Assembly: GCF_947495735.1 (NCBI RefSeq)
Contig: NZ_CANMAA010000015.1
Span: forward strand, 20,247 to 84,246
Reading direction: 5' to 3'
Origin: an uncultured Pseudokineococcus sp.
GTDB lineage: Bacteria > Actinomycetota > Actinomycetes > Actinomycetales > Quadrisphaeraceae
Length of the DNA stretch: 64,000 nucleotides
In this document: positions 17,975 through 27,536 of the stretch, one piece after another
Layout: the number at the start of each line of letters is the position of its first letter
Position numbering within the stretch: the stretch's first letter is position 1
The notes under the pieces: model-generated
What the model was told of the DNA's origin: nothing
Seen by the model: only the letters and a program-made list of their open reading frames with translations
Database searches by the model: none
Translations under genes and position numbers: made by a program

Positions 17975-20452
17975 TCAGCCGTCGGCCTCCTCGATCGTCG
18001 CGAGCAGCTCGACGACGGCGGCGCGCACGGCCGGCCCGAGGTCGACGGCGTCCAGCTCGGCCACCTGCTCGGCCACCGACCGGTCGCTGCTCACCACCTC
18101 CCAGGCGGCGAGCTTGGCGGGGTTGCCGGCCTGCGCCGCGGTGAGCACCTCGCGCACCTGCTCGCGCCGGTCGGCGCCGAGCCGCGGCGGCCCACCGGTC
18201 AGCACCACCACCGCCCCGCTGGTCGCCGCCGCCCGGAACGTCACCGAGAAGCGGCCGCGCCCCGACGTCACCGGCACCTCCCGGCCGTCGACGGTCACGG
18301 GCGCCGTCGGGCGCCGCCCGAGGAACGTCGCCGTCCACGTCCGCTCCGCCGGCACCGCGCCGGCGTCGCCGTCCACCGCCCCGATGCGCAGCTCGGCGCG
18401 CTCGCGGTCCCACACCAGCGCCGTCGTCGCCGTCCCGGCCGGGGCGTCCGACGCCGTGCCCGCCGGCGCCGTGGCGGCCGGGCCGTCGGCGGCGTCCTCG
18501 ACCAGGGCGAAGGACCCGGAGGCCGCCGGCGCGACGACCACCTCCAGCGCCTCGGGGTTGCGCGTGGCGTCGAGCGCGTCGACCAGCGCCGGCCCGTCGG
18601 GCGCGGCGACCTCGTCGACGGCGCCGCCGGCGGCCGGGGTGCCCGCCAGGGGCAGCACTCCCCCGGCGCGCAGCAGCACGGGCACCGAGCCCAGCGGCCG
18701 GTGCAGCTCGAGCGTGCGGTCGCCCGCGTAGACCGAGCCGGTCACCAGGTCGGTCCACGTCCCCGGCGGCAGCCAGGCCCGCACGCTGCCGTGCCGCGAC
18801 GACGGGTCGCGCGGCGTCGTGATCGGCGCCACCAGCAGCTCGCTGCCGAAGAGGCACTCGTTGGGCACCGAGTACGCCTCGTCGCGCCGCGGGTGCTCGT
18901 GGTGCACCGGGCGCACCAGCGGCGTCCCGGCGGCCGCCCGGTGGTTCATGGTGTGCAGGTAGGGCACCAGCCGGTGCCGGAGCCTCAGCGCGGCGCCCAT
19001 CGCCTCGCGGTGCTCGGCCGGGAACTCCCAGGGCTCCTTGCGGATGAAGGGGTTGTTCGCCGAGTGCAGGCGCAGCACCGGCGAGAAGACGCCCAGCTGC
19101 AGCCAGCGGGTGGCCAGCTCGTCGTCCCGGACGCCGCGCGTGTGGCCGCCGACGTCGTGGCTCCACCAGCAGTAGCCGATGTTCGCGGCGGTCGCGGTGA
19201 ACTCGGGCTGGAAGTCGAGGGAGGCCCAGGTCACCACGGTGTCGCCGGAGAAGCCGACGGCGTACCGGTGGCTGCCGGGCCCGGCGTAGCGGGAGAACGT
19301 CATGCCGTGCTCGAGCTGGCCGCCGCCGCGGGAGGCGTCGAGGTGGTGGAAGTGGTTCAGCAGCCACAGCGGGTCGACGCCGGGCAGGTCGGTGGCGCCG
19401 CCCTGCTGCCAGTCGATCCACCAGAAGTCGACGCCCTGCGCCTCCAGCGGGTGGTGCAGCTCGCGGAAGTAGGCCTCCAGGAAGGTGCGGTCGGTCGGGT
19501 CGAAGCCGATCGGCTCCTCCGTCTCGGGGTCCACGCCCATCGCCCGCGCGACCGCAGGGTAGGCGTCCTCGAACGCCCGCACGCCGTCCGCGGGGTGCAG
19601 GTTCAGCGTCGCCCGCAGGCCCCGCCGGTGCAGGGAGGCCAGGAAGGACGCCGGGTCGCCGAAGAGCTCCGGCTCCCAGGAGTAGCCCGTCCACCCCGAG
19701 CCGAAGCGCTCGGGCACCGAGCCGACCCGGTGCCAGTCCATGTCGACGACGGCCACCGAGAACGGCAGCCCCTCGTCGCGGAACCGGTCGACGAGCTCGA
19801 GGTAGGAGCTGTCGCTGTAGGGGTGGTAGCGGCTCCACCAGTTGCCCAGGGCCCAGCGCGGCAGCAGGGAGGGCGGCCCGGACACGGCGTAGAGCGCTCG
19901 GACGGCCTCGGCGCCGTCGCGGCCGTAGGCGAAGACGTACAGGTCCCGGCGCCCCGGCTCCCGGGTGGCCACCCAGCCGTCGTCGTCGAAGAGGAAGGAC
20001 GGCGAGTCGTCGACGACGGCGACGCCGGTGCGCGAGACGACGCCGCTCTCCAGCTCGGTGCGCCCGTCGACGTCGTCGAGCGTGCGCGCGGTGCCGCCGA
20101 GGTCGCGCGGGGCGTCGCCGTAGCGCCAGCGCCCCGGGGCGTCGCGCCCGCGCAGCTCCACGGAGAGGCCGTGGGAGGAGAACGGCTGGCCGTCGTAGCG
20201 CAGCCGCATCCGGGCGGTGGTGACGACGACGCCCTCACCCCGCCGCTCGACGACGTGCTCGGGCACGGGCTGCTCGCGGCGCACCGCGAAGGTGGACGCG
20301 CGGTCCTCGAAGCCGCCGTCGTCGGACCACTCCAGGCGCAGGAGGCCGTCGTCCAGCAGGGTCGCGCGCCAGTGCTCGCCGGTGACCACGGCGCGGGCGT
20401 CGGCGCGCGGCGCGGAGCCGGGCAGCGGGCGGACCAGGGGCAGCTCGCTCAT
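17975..20452 (-). CDS. Glycoside hydrolase family 31 (alpha-glucosidase/alpha-xylosidase)
   Basis: 825 residues, cytoplasmic. The barrel carries WWIDW with the nucleophile Asp around residue 335 and GFSGDT with the acid/base Asp near residue 415; DMDWH near residue 250 is another family landmark. A C-terminal beta domain ends the protein. Family 31 includes alpha-glucosidases, alpha-xylosidases and sulfoquinovosidases; subfamily cannot be fixed by eye. It starts one base after the stop of the MalG-type permease, as the last gene of the transporter operon. Confidence 0.92.
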   Translation of the reverse strand: MSELPLVRPLPGSAPRADARAVVTGEHWRATLLDDGLLRLEWSDDGGFEDRASTFAVRREQPVPEHVVERRGEGVVVTTARMRLRYDGQPFSSHGLSVELRGRDAPGRWRYGDAPRDLGGTARTLDDVDGRTELESGVVSRTGVAVVDDSPSFLFDDDGWVATREPGRRDLYVFAYGRDGAEAVRALYAVSGPPSLLPRWALGNWWSRYHPYSDSSYLELVDRFRDEGLPFSVAVVDMDWHRVGSVPERFGSGWTGYSWEPELFGDPASFLASLHRRGLRATLNLHPADGVRAFEDAYPAVARAMGVDPETEEPIGFDPTDRTFLEAYFRELHHPLEAQGVDFWWIDWQQGGATDLPGVDPLWLLNHFHHLDASRGGGQLEHGMTFSRYAGPGSHRYAVGFSGDTVVTWASLDFQPEFTATAANIGYCWWSHDVGGHTRGVRDDELATRWLQLGVFSPVLRLHSANNPFIRKEPWEFPAEHREAMGAALRLRHRLVPYLHTMNHRAAAGTPLVRPVHHEHPRRDEAYSVPNECLFGSELLVAPITTPRDPSSRHGSVRAWLPPGTWTDLVTGSVYAGDRTLELHRPLGSVPVLLRAGGVLPLAGTPAAGGAVDEVAAPDGPALVDALDATRNPEALEVVVAPAASGSFALVEDAADGPAATAPAGTASDAPAGTATTALVWDRERAELRIGAVDGDAGAVPAERTWTATFLGRRPTAPVTVDGREVPVTSGRGRFSVTFRAAATSGAVVVLTGGPPRLGADRREQVREVLTAAQAGNPAKLAAWEVVSSDRSVAEQVAELDAVDLGPAVRAAVVELLATIEEADG

Positions 20453-20453
20453 G

Positions 20454-21353
20454 TCAGCTCTTCACCGCTCCCTGCGTGATGCCGCTGATCACCCATCGCT
20501 GGGCGACGAGGTAGACGACCACCGTCGGGAGCATCGCCATGGCGTAGGAGGCGAAGGCGACGTTGTAGTCGGTGCCGAACTGGCTCTGGAAGATGTTCTG
20601 GACGACCGGGAGCGTCTGCTGCGCCGGGTCGGAGGTGATGAGGGACGGCAGCATGAAGTCGTTCCAGCTGGCGAGGAAGGCGAAGATGCCCACGGTCGCG
20701 TTCATGGGCGCCAGGATCGGCAGCACGATCTTCGTGAACACCTGCACGGTGCTCGCGCCGTCGATGCGCGCGCCCTCCTCCAGCTCGATCGGCACCGAGC
20801 GCAGGTAGGCCGTGTAGAGCAGCGTCGCGAAGGACAGCTGGAACATCGCGTGCAGGATGCCCACCCCGACCGGTCCGTCGAGCCCGAGCGCCGCGGTGAG
20901 CTGGATCTGCGGCAGCGCGGTGACCGGGAACGGGATGAACAGGGCCGCCAGCAGGTAGTACAGCGACCACCGGAACGCACGCTTCGACCAGTTGCGCGAG
21001 ATGGCGTACGCCGCAGCCGAGCTCAGCAGCAGCGTGAGCGCGACGGTGATGGCCGCCACGAGCACGGAGACGGCGAGGGCGACGGGGAAGTCCGTCACCT
21101 GCCAGGCCTGCGCGAAGCTGGCCGGGTTGAACGGGGCGGGCAGCGCGAAGGCGTTGCCGTCCACGGACTGCTCGCTGGTCTTGAACGCCATGGACACGGT
21201 GACGTACAGGGGCGCCAGCACCGTCAGCGAGGCCAGCGCGAGCAGCAGCGTCAGCGACCAGCTGGGCCGGTGCAGGCGGGACGGCCGGGACGGACCCGGC
21301 GCGTCCACGGGGTCCGCGGCCGCGGTGGTCCTCGGTGCCTGGAGAGCTGTCAC
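20454..21353 (-). CDS. Carbohydrate ABC transporter permease, MalG type
   Basis: 299 residues, about six membrane segments, coupling loop EEGARIDGAS near residue 205, and the C-terminal GAVKS ending. GTG 21353 overlaps the upstream permease stop by four bases (GTGA). Part of the LacI-controlled importer. Confidence 0.92.
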   Translation of the reverse strand: MTALQAPRTTAAADPVDAPGPSRPSRLHRPSWSLTLLLALASLTVLAPLYVTVSMAFKTSEQSVDGNAFALPAPFNPASFAQAWQVTDFPVALAVSVLVAAITVALTLLLSSAAAYAISRNWSKRAFRWSLYYLLAALFIPFPVTALPQIQLTAALGLDGPVGVGILHAMFQLSFATLLYTAYLRSVPIELEEGARIDGASTVQVFTKIVLPILAPMNATVGIFAFLASWNDFMLPSLITSDPAQQTLPVVQNIFQSQFGTDYNVAFASYAMAMLPTVVVYLVAQRWVISGITQGAVKS

Positions 21354-22303
21354 AGCCGGATCGCCCTTCCTCTGGTGAGCAGGAGCTGCACGACGGAGAT
21401 CAGCACCGTGACGACGAAGAACACGGTCGCGTTGCCCATCTGGTAGGCGAAGTCGCCGCCGGTGAAGCCCGAGAAGATGGTCATGGCGACGCTGCGGGTC
21501 TCGGTGCCCGGGCCGCCGTTCGTGAGCCCGACGATGACGTCGTAGGCGCCGAGGTAGCCCTTGACGCCGAGCACGGTGTTGATGAGCACGAAGCCCGCGA
21601 TGAGCGGCAGCGTGATGGAGCGGAACTGGCGCCAAGTCGACGCGCCGTCGATGGAGCTGGCCTCGTAGACGTCCGCGGGGACGGCGCTGAGGCCTGCCGT
21701 GTAGACGAGCATCGCGCCCGGGATCGTCTGCCACGCCGAGACCACCACGATCGACAGCCACGCGAGGTCGGGGTTGCCCAGGATGCTCTGCTCCAGCGGC
21801 GCGAAGCCGACCGCCGCCGCGGCCGCGGGCAGCGTGTTGGAGAACAGGTAGCTGAACACGTAGGCCACCACGATGCCGGAGAGCACGAGCGGCAGGACGA
21901 AGATCGTGCGCAGCCCGGTCGCGAAGCGGATCCGGCTGGTCAGGGCGATGGCCAGCGCCAGGGCGACCACCTGCGCGAGGACCACCGTGACGACGGCGAA
22001 GCCCAGGGTGAAGGCGTAGGAGCCGCGGACCTCGGGGTCGGCGAGCAGGGCCTGGTAGTTGCTGAGCCCCAGGAACGACCACGTGCCGAAGCCGGCGTAG
22101 TCGGTGAAGCTGTAGAAGATGCCGACCACCGCCGGCGCGACCACGAAGAGCGTGAAGGCCGCCAGGGCGGGGACGAGGAACACGTAGTAGGCGAGGTCGA
22201 CGCGTCGGCTGCCGGCGCGTCGTCGCTGGTCGGACGCCGCGAGCGGCGTCCGCTGCGCGTCGGCGACGCCGGGGGCTGCGGCCAGGGGGAGCTGGGAGGT
22301 CAT
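21350..22303 (-). CDS. Carbohydrate ABC transporter permease, MalF type
   Basis: 317 residues with about six membrane segments, EAA loop YEASSIDGAS near residue 215 and the GGPG motif (TNGGPGTETRS) typical of MalF/UgpA. It follows the binding-protein gene by some 70 bases and is coupled to the MalG-type permease. Confidence 0.92.
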   Translation of the reverse strand: MTSQLPLAAAPGVADAQRTPLAASDQRRRAGSRRVDLAYYVFLVPALAAFTLFVVAPAVVGIFYSFTDYAGFGTWSFLGLSNYQALLADPEVRGSYAFTLGFAVVTVVLAQVVALALAIALTSRIRFATGLRTIFVLPLVLSGIVVAYVFSYLFSNTLPAAAAAVGFAPLEQSILGNPDLAWLSIVVVSAWQTIPGAMLVYTAGLSAVPADVYEASSIDGASTWRQFRSITLPLIAGFVLINTVLGVKGYLGAYDVIVGLTNGGPGTETRSVAMTIFSGFTGGDFAYQMGNATVFFVVTVLISVVQLLLTRGRAIRL

Positions 22304-22370
22304 GGGACCGCCTCGGGTCGGGGTGGGGTCGGGTCGCCGTCGGGGGGCGAGGAGGACGGGCGGGCGGCGC

Positions 22371-23660
22371 TCAGACGAGGCCGCCGCGCACGGCGAGGCG
22401 GCGCCAGTCGGCGTCGAGCTGGCGCAGCATCGCGGTGAAGTCCCCGCTGCTCATGGCCGCCTGGACGTAGTTGCCGAGCGGGATCGACGCCGGCACGAAG
22501 GTGCCAGCGCCCTGGTAGAAGGCGGCGTCGTCGACGTACTGCTGGAGCCCCGCCAGGCGCGGGTCCTCCTGCGCGGGGCCGTCGGTGGTGGTCGGGTAGG
22601 CGAGGTTGTCGAGGTTGTAGGCGTTGATGACCTCGGGCTGCATGAGGAACTCGACCAGCTGCCGGGCGGCCTCGGGCTGCGGCGTCTCGGTGGGCACCCA
22701 CAGCCCCAGGTCGATGTTCACCCGCACCTGCGTGTCGGCCGGGTCCTCGGTGAGCGGCAGGGGGAAGGTGCCCACCGGCAGGTCCGGGTCGACCAGGGCG
22801 ATCTGCCCCAGCGCCCACGGGCCCTGCAGGTACATCGCCGCCTGCCCCGTGCCGAAGGCGAGGTTGCCGTCGGCGTAGTTGCGGACGGCGTGGTCGGGGT
22901 TGAAGAAGGACGACACCACGCGGGCGCGCTCCATCGGCTCGGCGAGGCCCTCCTCGAAGGACACCCCCGCGCCGAGGCCGACGTCCTCGCCGGCCTCCTT
23001 CATGCGGGCGAAGAACTCGCCGGTGTCGACGAGGCTGCCGACGGAGTAGTCGAAGAGTCCCTGCCAGAGCGTCCACGCGTCGCGGTCCGTCGCGTAGATC
23101 GGCGTCACCCCGTCGCGCTGCAGCGCGGTGCAGACGTCGGTGAACTCGGTCCAGGTGGTCGGCACCGGGAGCCCGCGCTCGTCGAAGATCTGCTGGTTGT
23201 AGATGACGCCCGCCGCCGTCAGGGAGTACGGCAGGACGCTGGTGCGCCCGGGGTAGGTGGCGTACTGGTCGGTGAGGTCGGAGATGTCCGTCCGGATGCG
23301 GCCCGCCGACGGCAGGTCGGACAGGTCGCTGAGCACCCCGCGCCGCAGGTAGCGGGCCAGCTCCAGGTTGTTGTTGAAGCAGCCGACGTCGCCCGGGTCG
23401 CCGCGGACGAACTGGGGAGCGATCGACACCGTCGAGTCGAGCACCGCGGTGGTGCCGGGCGTCTGCGCCTCGAAGCGGCGCAGGAGGTCGTCGAAGTAGT
23501 CGATGACCTCGGTCTTCTGCATGTAGAAGCGCAGCTCGGCGCCGCCCGCACCGCTGCCGGCGGTGCCGCAGCCGCTGGCCCCGAGGCCCACCGCCGCCGC
23601 CGCACCGGCCAGGAAAGCTCTGCGCGACGGCGTCATCGCCGTCGTCGTCGATCGCCCCAC
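22371..23660 (-). CDS. ABC transporter substrate-binding lipoprotein (carbohydrate)
   Basis: 429 residues. The N-terminus has a twin arginine (SRRAFLAGAA) and lipobox ASGC, so it is exported and lipid-anchored. The body has the pattern of sugar-binding proteins, with FGTGQAAMYLQGPWALGQI near residue 270. GTG 23660 is preceded by AAGGAGG at short spacing. First gene of the operon that also encodes both permeases and the GH31 enzyme. Preceded by a promoter overlapped by the second LacI operator. Confidence 0.92.
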   Translation of the reverse strand: MGRSTTTAMTPSRRAFLAGAAAAVGLGASGCGTAGSGAGGAELRFYMQKTEVIDYFDDLLRRFEAQTPGTTAVLDSTVSIAPQFVRGDPGDVGCFNNNLELARYLRRGVLSDLSDLPSAGRIRTDISDLTDQYATYPGRTSVLPYSLTAAGVIYNQQIFDERGLPVPTTWTEFTDVCTALQRDGVTPIYATDRDAWTLWQGLFDYSVGSLVDTGEFFARMKEAGEDVGLGAGVSFEEGLAEPMERARVVSSFFNPDHAVRNYADGNLAFGTGQAAMYLQGPWALGQIALVDPDLPVGTFPLPLTEDPADTQVRVNIDLGLWVPTETPQPEAARQLVEFLMQPEVINAYNLDNLAYPTTTDGPAQEDPRLAGLQQYVDDAAFYQGAGTFVPASIPLGNYVQAAMSSGDFTAMLRQLDADWRRLAVRGGLV

Positions 23661-23687
23661 GTCGCCTCCTTCGGCTCGCTGGCCGAG

Positions 23688-23715
23688 ACTTTATAGCGCT
23701 CCAAGACGATGTCAA
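23688..23715 (-). promoter_or_regulatory. Promoter with LacI operator 2
   Basis: Read leftwards: -35 TTGACA (23710-23715), a 16-base spacer, -10 TAAAGT (23688-23693). The site CTTTATAGCGCTCCAAGA (23689-23706) repeats the first 13 bases of the operator at 16886-16903 and covers spacer and -10. Both sugar-locus promoters are thus predicted to answer to the same repressor. Confidence 0.8.
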
Positions 23716-23912
23716 CGGTGTCGCGACGCGGCCCGCGGCGAGCGACCCCCCGTCCGGAGACGGCGTTCCCCGCGACGTCGAGGGCACTGGCCGCCCTCTC
23801 ACGCGGCGGCACGGCGGTGGCAGCACGGGCGGTCCGCAGGGCTCAGCGGAAGCGGCGGCTCGATCTCCGCGTACCCCGGACACAGCCCTTCCCCGGTCGG
23901 CACCCTGGCGCG

Positions 23913-25229
23913 GTGGACCGACCGCGCCGCGCCGCGCTCCTCGCCGCCCTGGCCGTGCTGGGCGTCGGTGGCGCCTCGTCCGCGCTCCCCGCCGTGACCG
24001 GCGCGGGCACGGCCGACCAGGCCGCCGTGCCCGCGCAGCTGCCCGGGTACAGCTACCGGACGGGCCAGCTGGGTGCCGCGCCCCCGGACCGCGTCCTGGC
24101 CGTCTACCAGCAGGGCTTCGGCGTCGAGCTCCTGGACTTCCCGCAGGCCCTCGTCGTCGGCGCCGACGGCGCCAGCGCCCGGCGCCTGCGCACCGCGATG
24201 TCGCGCGGCGCTCCGGACTCCCAGGGCGACGCGGCGCCGATGTCGGTCTCCCCCGACGGCGCCGCCGTGGCGGTCGGCGACTGGGACGCCGGCGCCCCGT
24301 CGGGGGAGCTGGTGGTCGCCGCACCCGAGGACGCCGACATGGCGCTGGTGGACGCCGCCACGGGTGACGTGCGCACGGTCGACCTGCCCGACGCCACCGC
24401 CGTGCTGCCGCTGGCGTGGTCGCCGGACTCCCAGCGCCTGGCCTACGTCTCCCCCACCGGAGAGGTGGGCCCCTACGGCCGGTCCGGGCGCCCGGGGCAC
24501 CTGCTCGTGCTCGACGTCGGCACCGGAGCGGCCGTGCCGGTCGCCGGGGTCGACGACGCCGTCTCGGCCGCCTTCTCCCCCGACGGCCTGCTGGCCGTCC
24601 AGCGCGCCGGCGGTGCGATCGAGGTCCGCGGGCCCGACGGCGGGCTGCTGCGCACCGTGACGCCGCCGCGCCCCGAGGGCGTGCTCACCTCGGGTGCGGG
24701 CTGGTCCCCGGACGGTCGGCTGCTGGCCCTGCAGGGCGAGGCGGCCGTCTCCTTCCTCGCGGCCTCCGGCGACCCGGCGGCCGCGGTGCCCGCGCCGGTG
24801 GCCGCCGACGGCCTGCTCGCCTGGCGCTCCGCCGACGAGGTGCTCCTGGAGGATGTGGGAGCCAGCAGCACCGCGACGTCGGTCGACTTCACCGTCTCGC
24901 ACGCCGACCTCAGCACCGGTGCGGTGCAGCCGTTCACACGGGTCCCCACGGGGAGCGGGAACTACGCGGTCCACGACTTCCAGATGGCGACCGGGCTGGC
25001 GCAGCACGCCGAGCAGGTCTCGGGGTCACCACGGGCGGACCGGGGATGGCCGTCCCCGCTGGTGCGCGCGGGAGCCTGGCTGCTGGCCGCCGGCGCCGCC
25101 GCGCTGGTGGCGGGACGCCTCTCCCGGCGGCGGGCCCGGAGCCGCGCCATCGGCCTCGCAGCCGCCGAGCCGCTCCCCGCCGGCGGGTCGCCCGCCCGCG
25201 AGCAGGAGGCCGCCGCCGGCTCGCGGTGA
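23913..25229 (+). CDS. Exported TolB/WD40-like beta-propeller protein with C-terminal membrane anchor
   Basis: 438 residues from GTG 23913. A signal-type N-terminus (RRAALLAALAVLGVGGASSALPA) is followed by propeller-like repeats carrying SPDG/SPDS turns (residues about 110-330), then a hydrophobic segment near residue 390 (GAWLLAAGAAALVAGRL) and a basic tail. It should face the outside of the cell, held by its C-terminus. No ribosome site is visible, so translation may be leaderless. Function unknown. Upstream in-frame sequence is rejected as coding because it lacks actinobacterial codon character. Confidence 0.65.
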   Translation: MDRPRRAALLAALAVLGVGGASSALPAVTGAGTADQAAVPAQLPGYSYRTGQLGAAPPDRVLAVYQQGFGVELLDFPQALVVGADGASARRLRTAMSRGAPDSQGDAAPMSVSPDGAAVAVGDWDAGAPSGELVVAAPEDADMALVDAATGDVRTVDLPDATAVLPLAWSPDSQRLAYVSPTGEVGPYGRSGRPGHLLVLDVGTGAAVPVAGVDDAVSAAFSPDGLLAVQRAGGAIEVRGPDGGLLRTVTPPRPEGVLTSGAGWSPDGRLLALQGEAAVSFLAASGDPAAAVPAPVAADGLLAWRSADEVLLEDVGASSTATSVDFTVSHADLSTGAVQPFTRVPTGSGNYAVHDFQMATGLAQHAEQVSGSPRADRGWPSPLVRAGAWLLAAGAAALVAGRLSRRRARSRAIGLAAAEPLPAGGSPAREQEAAAGSR

Positions 25230-25267
25230 TCGGGCGCTCCAGCTCCGGGCCCTGGGCGGCGGGCGCT

Positions 25268-25344
25268 CGGCGTGCGGCGTGCGGCGTGCGGCGTGCGGCG
25301 TGCGGCGTGCGGCGTGCGGCGTGCGGCGTGCGGCGTGCGGCGTG
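25268..25344 (+). repeat. Perfect 7-bp tandem repeat, 11 copies
   Basis: Eleven uninterrupted copies of CGGCGTG fill 77 bases in the 230-base gap between the propeller gene and the DUF1801-like gene. This perfection suggests an unstable, recently expanded tract. Confidence 0.95.
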
Positions 25345-25459
25345 GCAGGACCCTCACCCGTGCGCGTGCCGGGCACCTCGTGGACGCCGCCCATGGACCT
25401 GGGGTGCGGGTGGGCCCCATCATCGGCGCGGACGGCGGACCGCTGCGGAGGGGGAGCAC

Positions 25460-25912
25460 ATGGCTGGGCAGAGCGGAACTGACGGCTTCAGCGACGACGA
25501 GCGCGCGGCGGTGAAGCAGCGCGCCGAGGAGCTGCGGTCCACGAAGGGGCTGAAGGGCGCGGCGAGGCTCGCCAAGGAGCTCGAGGCGTGCCTGGAGGCC
25601 GTCGACGCGCTCGAGGGCGTCGACCGGCGCGTCGCGACGGAGCTGCACCGCGTCGTCACCGAGGAGGCGCCCCACCTGGCGCCGAAGACCTGGTACGGCT
25701 TCCCGTCGTACGCCCGCGACGGCGAGGTCGTCGTCTTCTACCAACCCGCGGCGAAGTTCGGCACCCGCTACGGCAGCGTCGGCTTCAACGAGTCCGCGGC
25801 GCTCGACGACGGCCCGATGTGGCCGACGTCCTTCGCCGTCGTCGACGTTGACGACGCCGTCCGGGAGCGGCTGCGGGAGCTGGTCCGCCGCGCCGCCCCG
25901 GCCCCGGGCTGA
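25460..25912 (+). CDS. DUF1801-like small protein
   Basis: 150 residues. The C-terminal two thirds match the DUF1801 fold: APKTWYGFPSYARDGEVVVFYQPAAKF, then GSVGFNESAALDDG and WPTSFAV. The N-terminal third is a charged helix. Related proteins have been linked to iron delivery, but the role is not established here. ATG 25460 has a GGAGGGGG ribosome site. Stands alone. Confidence 0.7.
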   Translation: MAGQSGTDGFSDDERAAVKQRAEELRSTKGLKGAARLAKELEACLEAVDALEGVDRRVATELHRVVTEEAPHLAPKTWYGFPSYARDGEVVVFYQPAAKFGTRYGSVGFNESAALDDGPMWPTSFAVVDVDDAVRERLRELVRRAAPAPG

Positions 25913-25979
25913 CCGAGCGCGGACAGCTCGCCCGCGACTGGGACGTGCCGCGCGGTCGGCGCGGTGGTTGGCTGCGCAG

Positions 25980-26897
25980 ATGCGCATCCTCTTCACCGGC
26001 GGCAGCGGCAAGGCCGGTCACCACGTGGCCCCGTACCTGGCCTCCCAGGGCCACCAGGTCACCAACGCCGACCTGACCCCGCTGGGCCACCCCGACGTCA
26101 CCGACCTGCGGGTCGACCTGACCGACGCGGGCCAGGTCTACTCCGCGATGGCCGGCATGCCCACGATGGCCGACCTCGACGACCCCGACCTCGACCTGAC
26201 CCGCGGGTCCGCGTACGACGCGGTCGTCCACTTCGCCGCGGTCCCCGCCATCCTGCTCGCCCCCGACGCCACGACCTTCGAGACCAACATCTCGGCGCAC
26301 TACCACGTGCTCGAGGCCGCGACCCGGCTCGGCATCCGCAAGGTGGTCTTCGCCTCCTCGGAGACGACCTACGGCGTCTGCTTCGCCCAGGGCGAGCGCA
26401 AGCCGCTCTACGTGCCCGTCGACGAGGAGCACCCGGTGGTGCCGGAGGACTCCTACGCGATGTCGAAGGTGGCGGGCGAGGTGGTCTCGCGCTCCTTCGC
26501 CGCCCGCACCGGCGCGGACGTCTACGGCCTGCGCATCAACAACGTCATCGAGCCCCACGAGTACGCCGAGAAGTTCCCGGCCTTCCTCGAGGACCCGGCG
26601 CTGCGGCGGCGCAACATCTTCGCCTACATCGACACCCGCGACCTGGGCCAGATGGTGCTGCGCTGCCTGGAGACCGACGGGCTCGGCTTCGAGATGTTCA
26701 ACGTCGCCAACGCCGACATGTCGGTCGCCGCGACCACCTCCGAGGTCATCGAGCGCTTCTACGAGGGCGTCGAGGTCCGCCGCGAGATGGGCCGCGACGA
26801 GACCTTCTACTCGATCGACAAGGCGCGCCGGCTGCTCGGCTACGAGCCGCAGCACTCATGGCGCGACGAGCTGGACGACCCCCGCAGCGGGGCATGA
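25980..26897 (+). CDS. NAD-dependent epimerase/dehydratase (extended SDR)
   Basis: 305 residues. The nucleotide site GGSGKAG lies at the N-terminus, with the catalytic YAMSK near residue 160 and a serine pair in FASSETTYG. A VDEEHPVVPEDSYAMSK stretch is typical of sugar-nucleotide epimerases. Substrate not identifiable; no sugar-nucleotide pathway genes are adjacent. ATG 25980. Confidence 0.87.
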   Translation: MRILFTGGSGKAGHHVAPYLASQGHQVTNADLTPLGHPDVTDLRVDLTDAGQVYSAMAGMPTMADLDDPDLDLTRGSAYDAVVHFAAVPAILLAPDATTFETNISAHYHVLEAATRLGIRKVVFASSETTYGVCFAQGERKPLYVPVDEEHPVVPEDSYAMSKVAGEVVSRSFAARTGADVYGLRINNVIEPHEYAEKFPAFLEDPALRRRNIFAYIDTRDLGQMVLRCLETDGLGFEMFNVANADMSVAATTSEVIERFYEGVEVRREMGRDETFYSIDKARRLLGYEPQHSWRDELDDPRSGA

Positions 26898-26913
26898 GCG
26901 TCGTCGGTCCTCG

Positions 26914-27423
26914 GTGACGGAGGGGTCGTCGCCCGGCCAGGACCCGGAGGGGCAGCCGGTCGAGGGCGCCGGCCGGCCGGCAGCCCTGCCGTGGGCGCCC
27001 GAGCAGCTCGAGCGCCTCGACGTCGCGCGCGAGCTGCGGATCGCCGTGCCGCGCGGCGACGAGGAGCCGGCCCCGGGGACGCCGGTCTGGGTCGTCCGCG
27101 TGGGTGACGAGGTGTTCGTCCGGAGCTGGCACCGCCGGAGCACCGGCTGGTTCGGTCGTGCCGTCGCGCGGGGCCGCGCCCGCGTCCACGTGCCGGGCGT
27201 GGAGGCGGACGTCGTCGTCGTCGACCTCACCGCCTCGCCTGCGCCCGGCGGCGGAGCGTCGCCGCCGCTCGAGGAGCTGCTCGACGACGTCGACGCCGCC
27301 TACCGCGCCAAGTACGGGGCGGGCGGCGGCACAGCGGGCATGGTCACGGAGGAGGCCCGCGCGACGACCCTGCGCCTGGACCGCTTGCCGGTGCGTCGGG
27401 AGGCCACCCGACCGGACGCCTGA
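26914..27423 (+). CDS. DUF2255-family protein
   Basis: 169 residues. The segment TPVWVVRVGDEVFVRSWHRRSTGWFGRAVARG is the hallmark of DUF2255, a small barrel-like family of unknown function distantly reminiscent of flavin-binding split barrels. An acidic, proline-rich N-terminal 25 residues precede it. GTG 26914 lies 16 bases after the epimerase stop, so the two may be co-transcribed. Confidence 0.7.
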   Translation: MTEGSSPGQDPEGQPVEGAGRPAALPWAPEQLERLDVARELRIAVPRGDEEPAPGTPVWVVRVGDEVFVRSWHRRSTGWFGRAVARGRARVHVPGVEADVVVVDLTASPAPGGGASPPLEELLDDVDAAYRAKYGAGGGTAGMVTEEARATTLRLDRLPVRREATRPDA

Positions 27424-27536
27424 CCGGCTCCGGCATCGCCGCCCGCGGCGACGCCCCCCGCCGGACGCGGCCGTGCCGCCGGGGACTGCGGTCGCCAGGG
27501 ACGCCGGTGGACTCGGATCGGGACCGTCCGGTCGAC

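Noticed and set aside
23709..23912. Upstream in-frame extension of the beta-propeller gene
   Set aside because: It overlaps the LacI-controlled promoter region of the divergent operon and would place a signal peptide inside the protein.
25268..25344. 7-base array considered as CRISPR
   Set aside because: Units are contiguous without spacers and far too short; no cas genes nearby.
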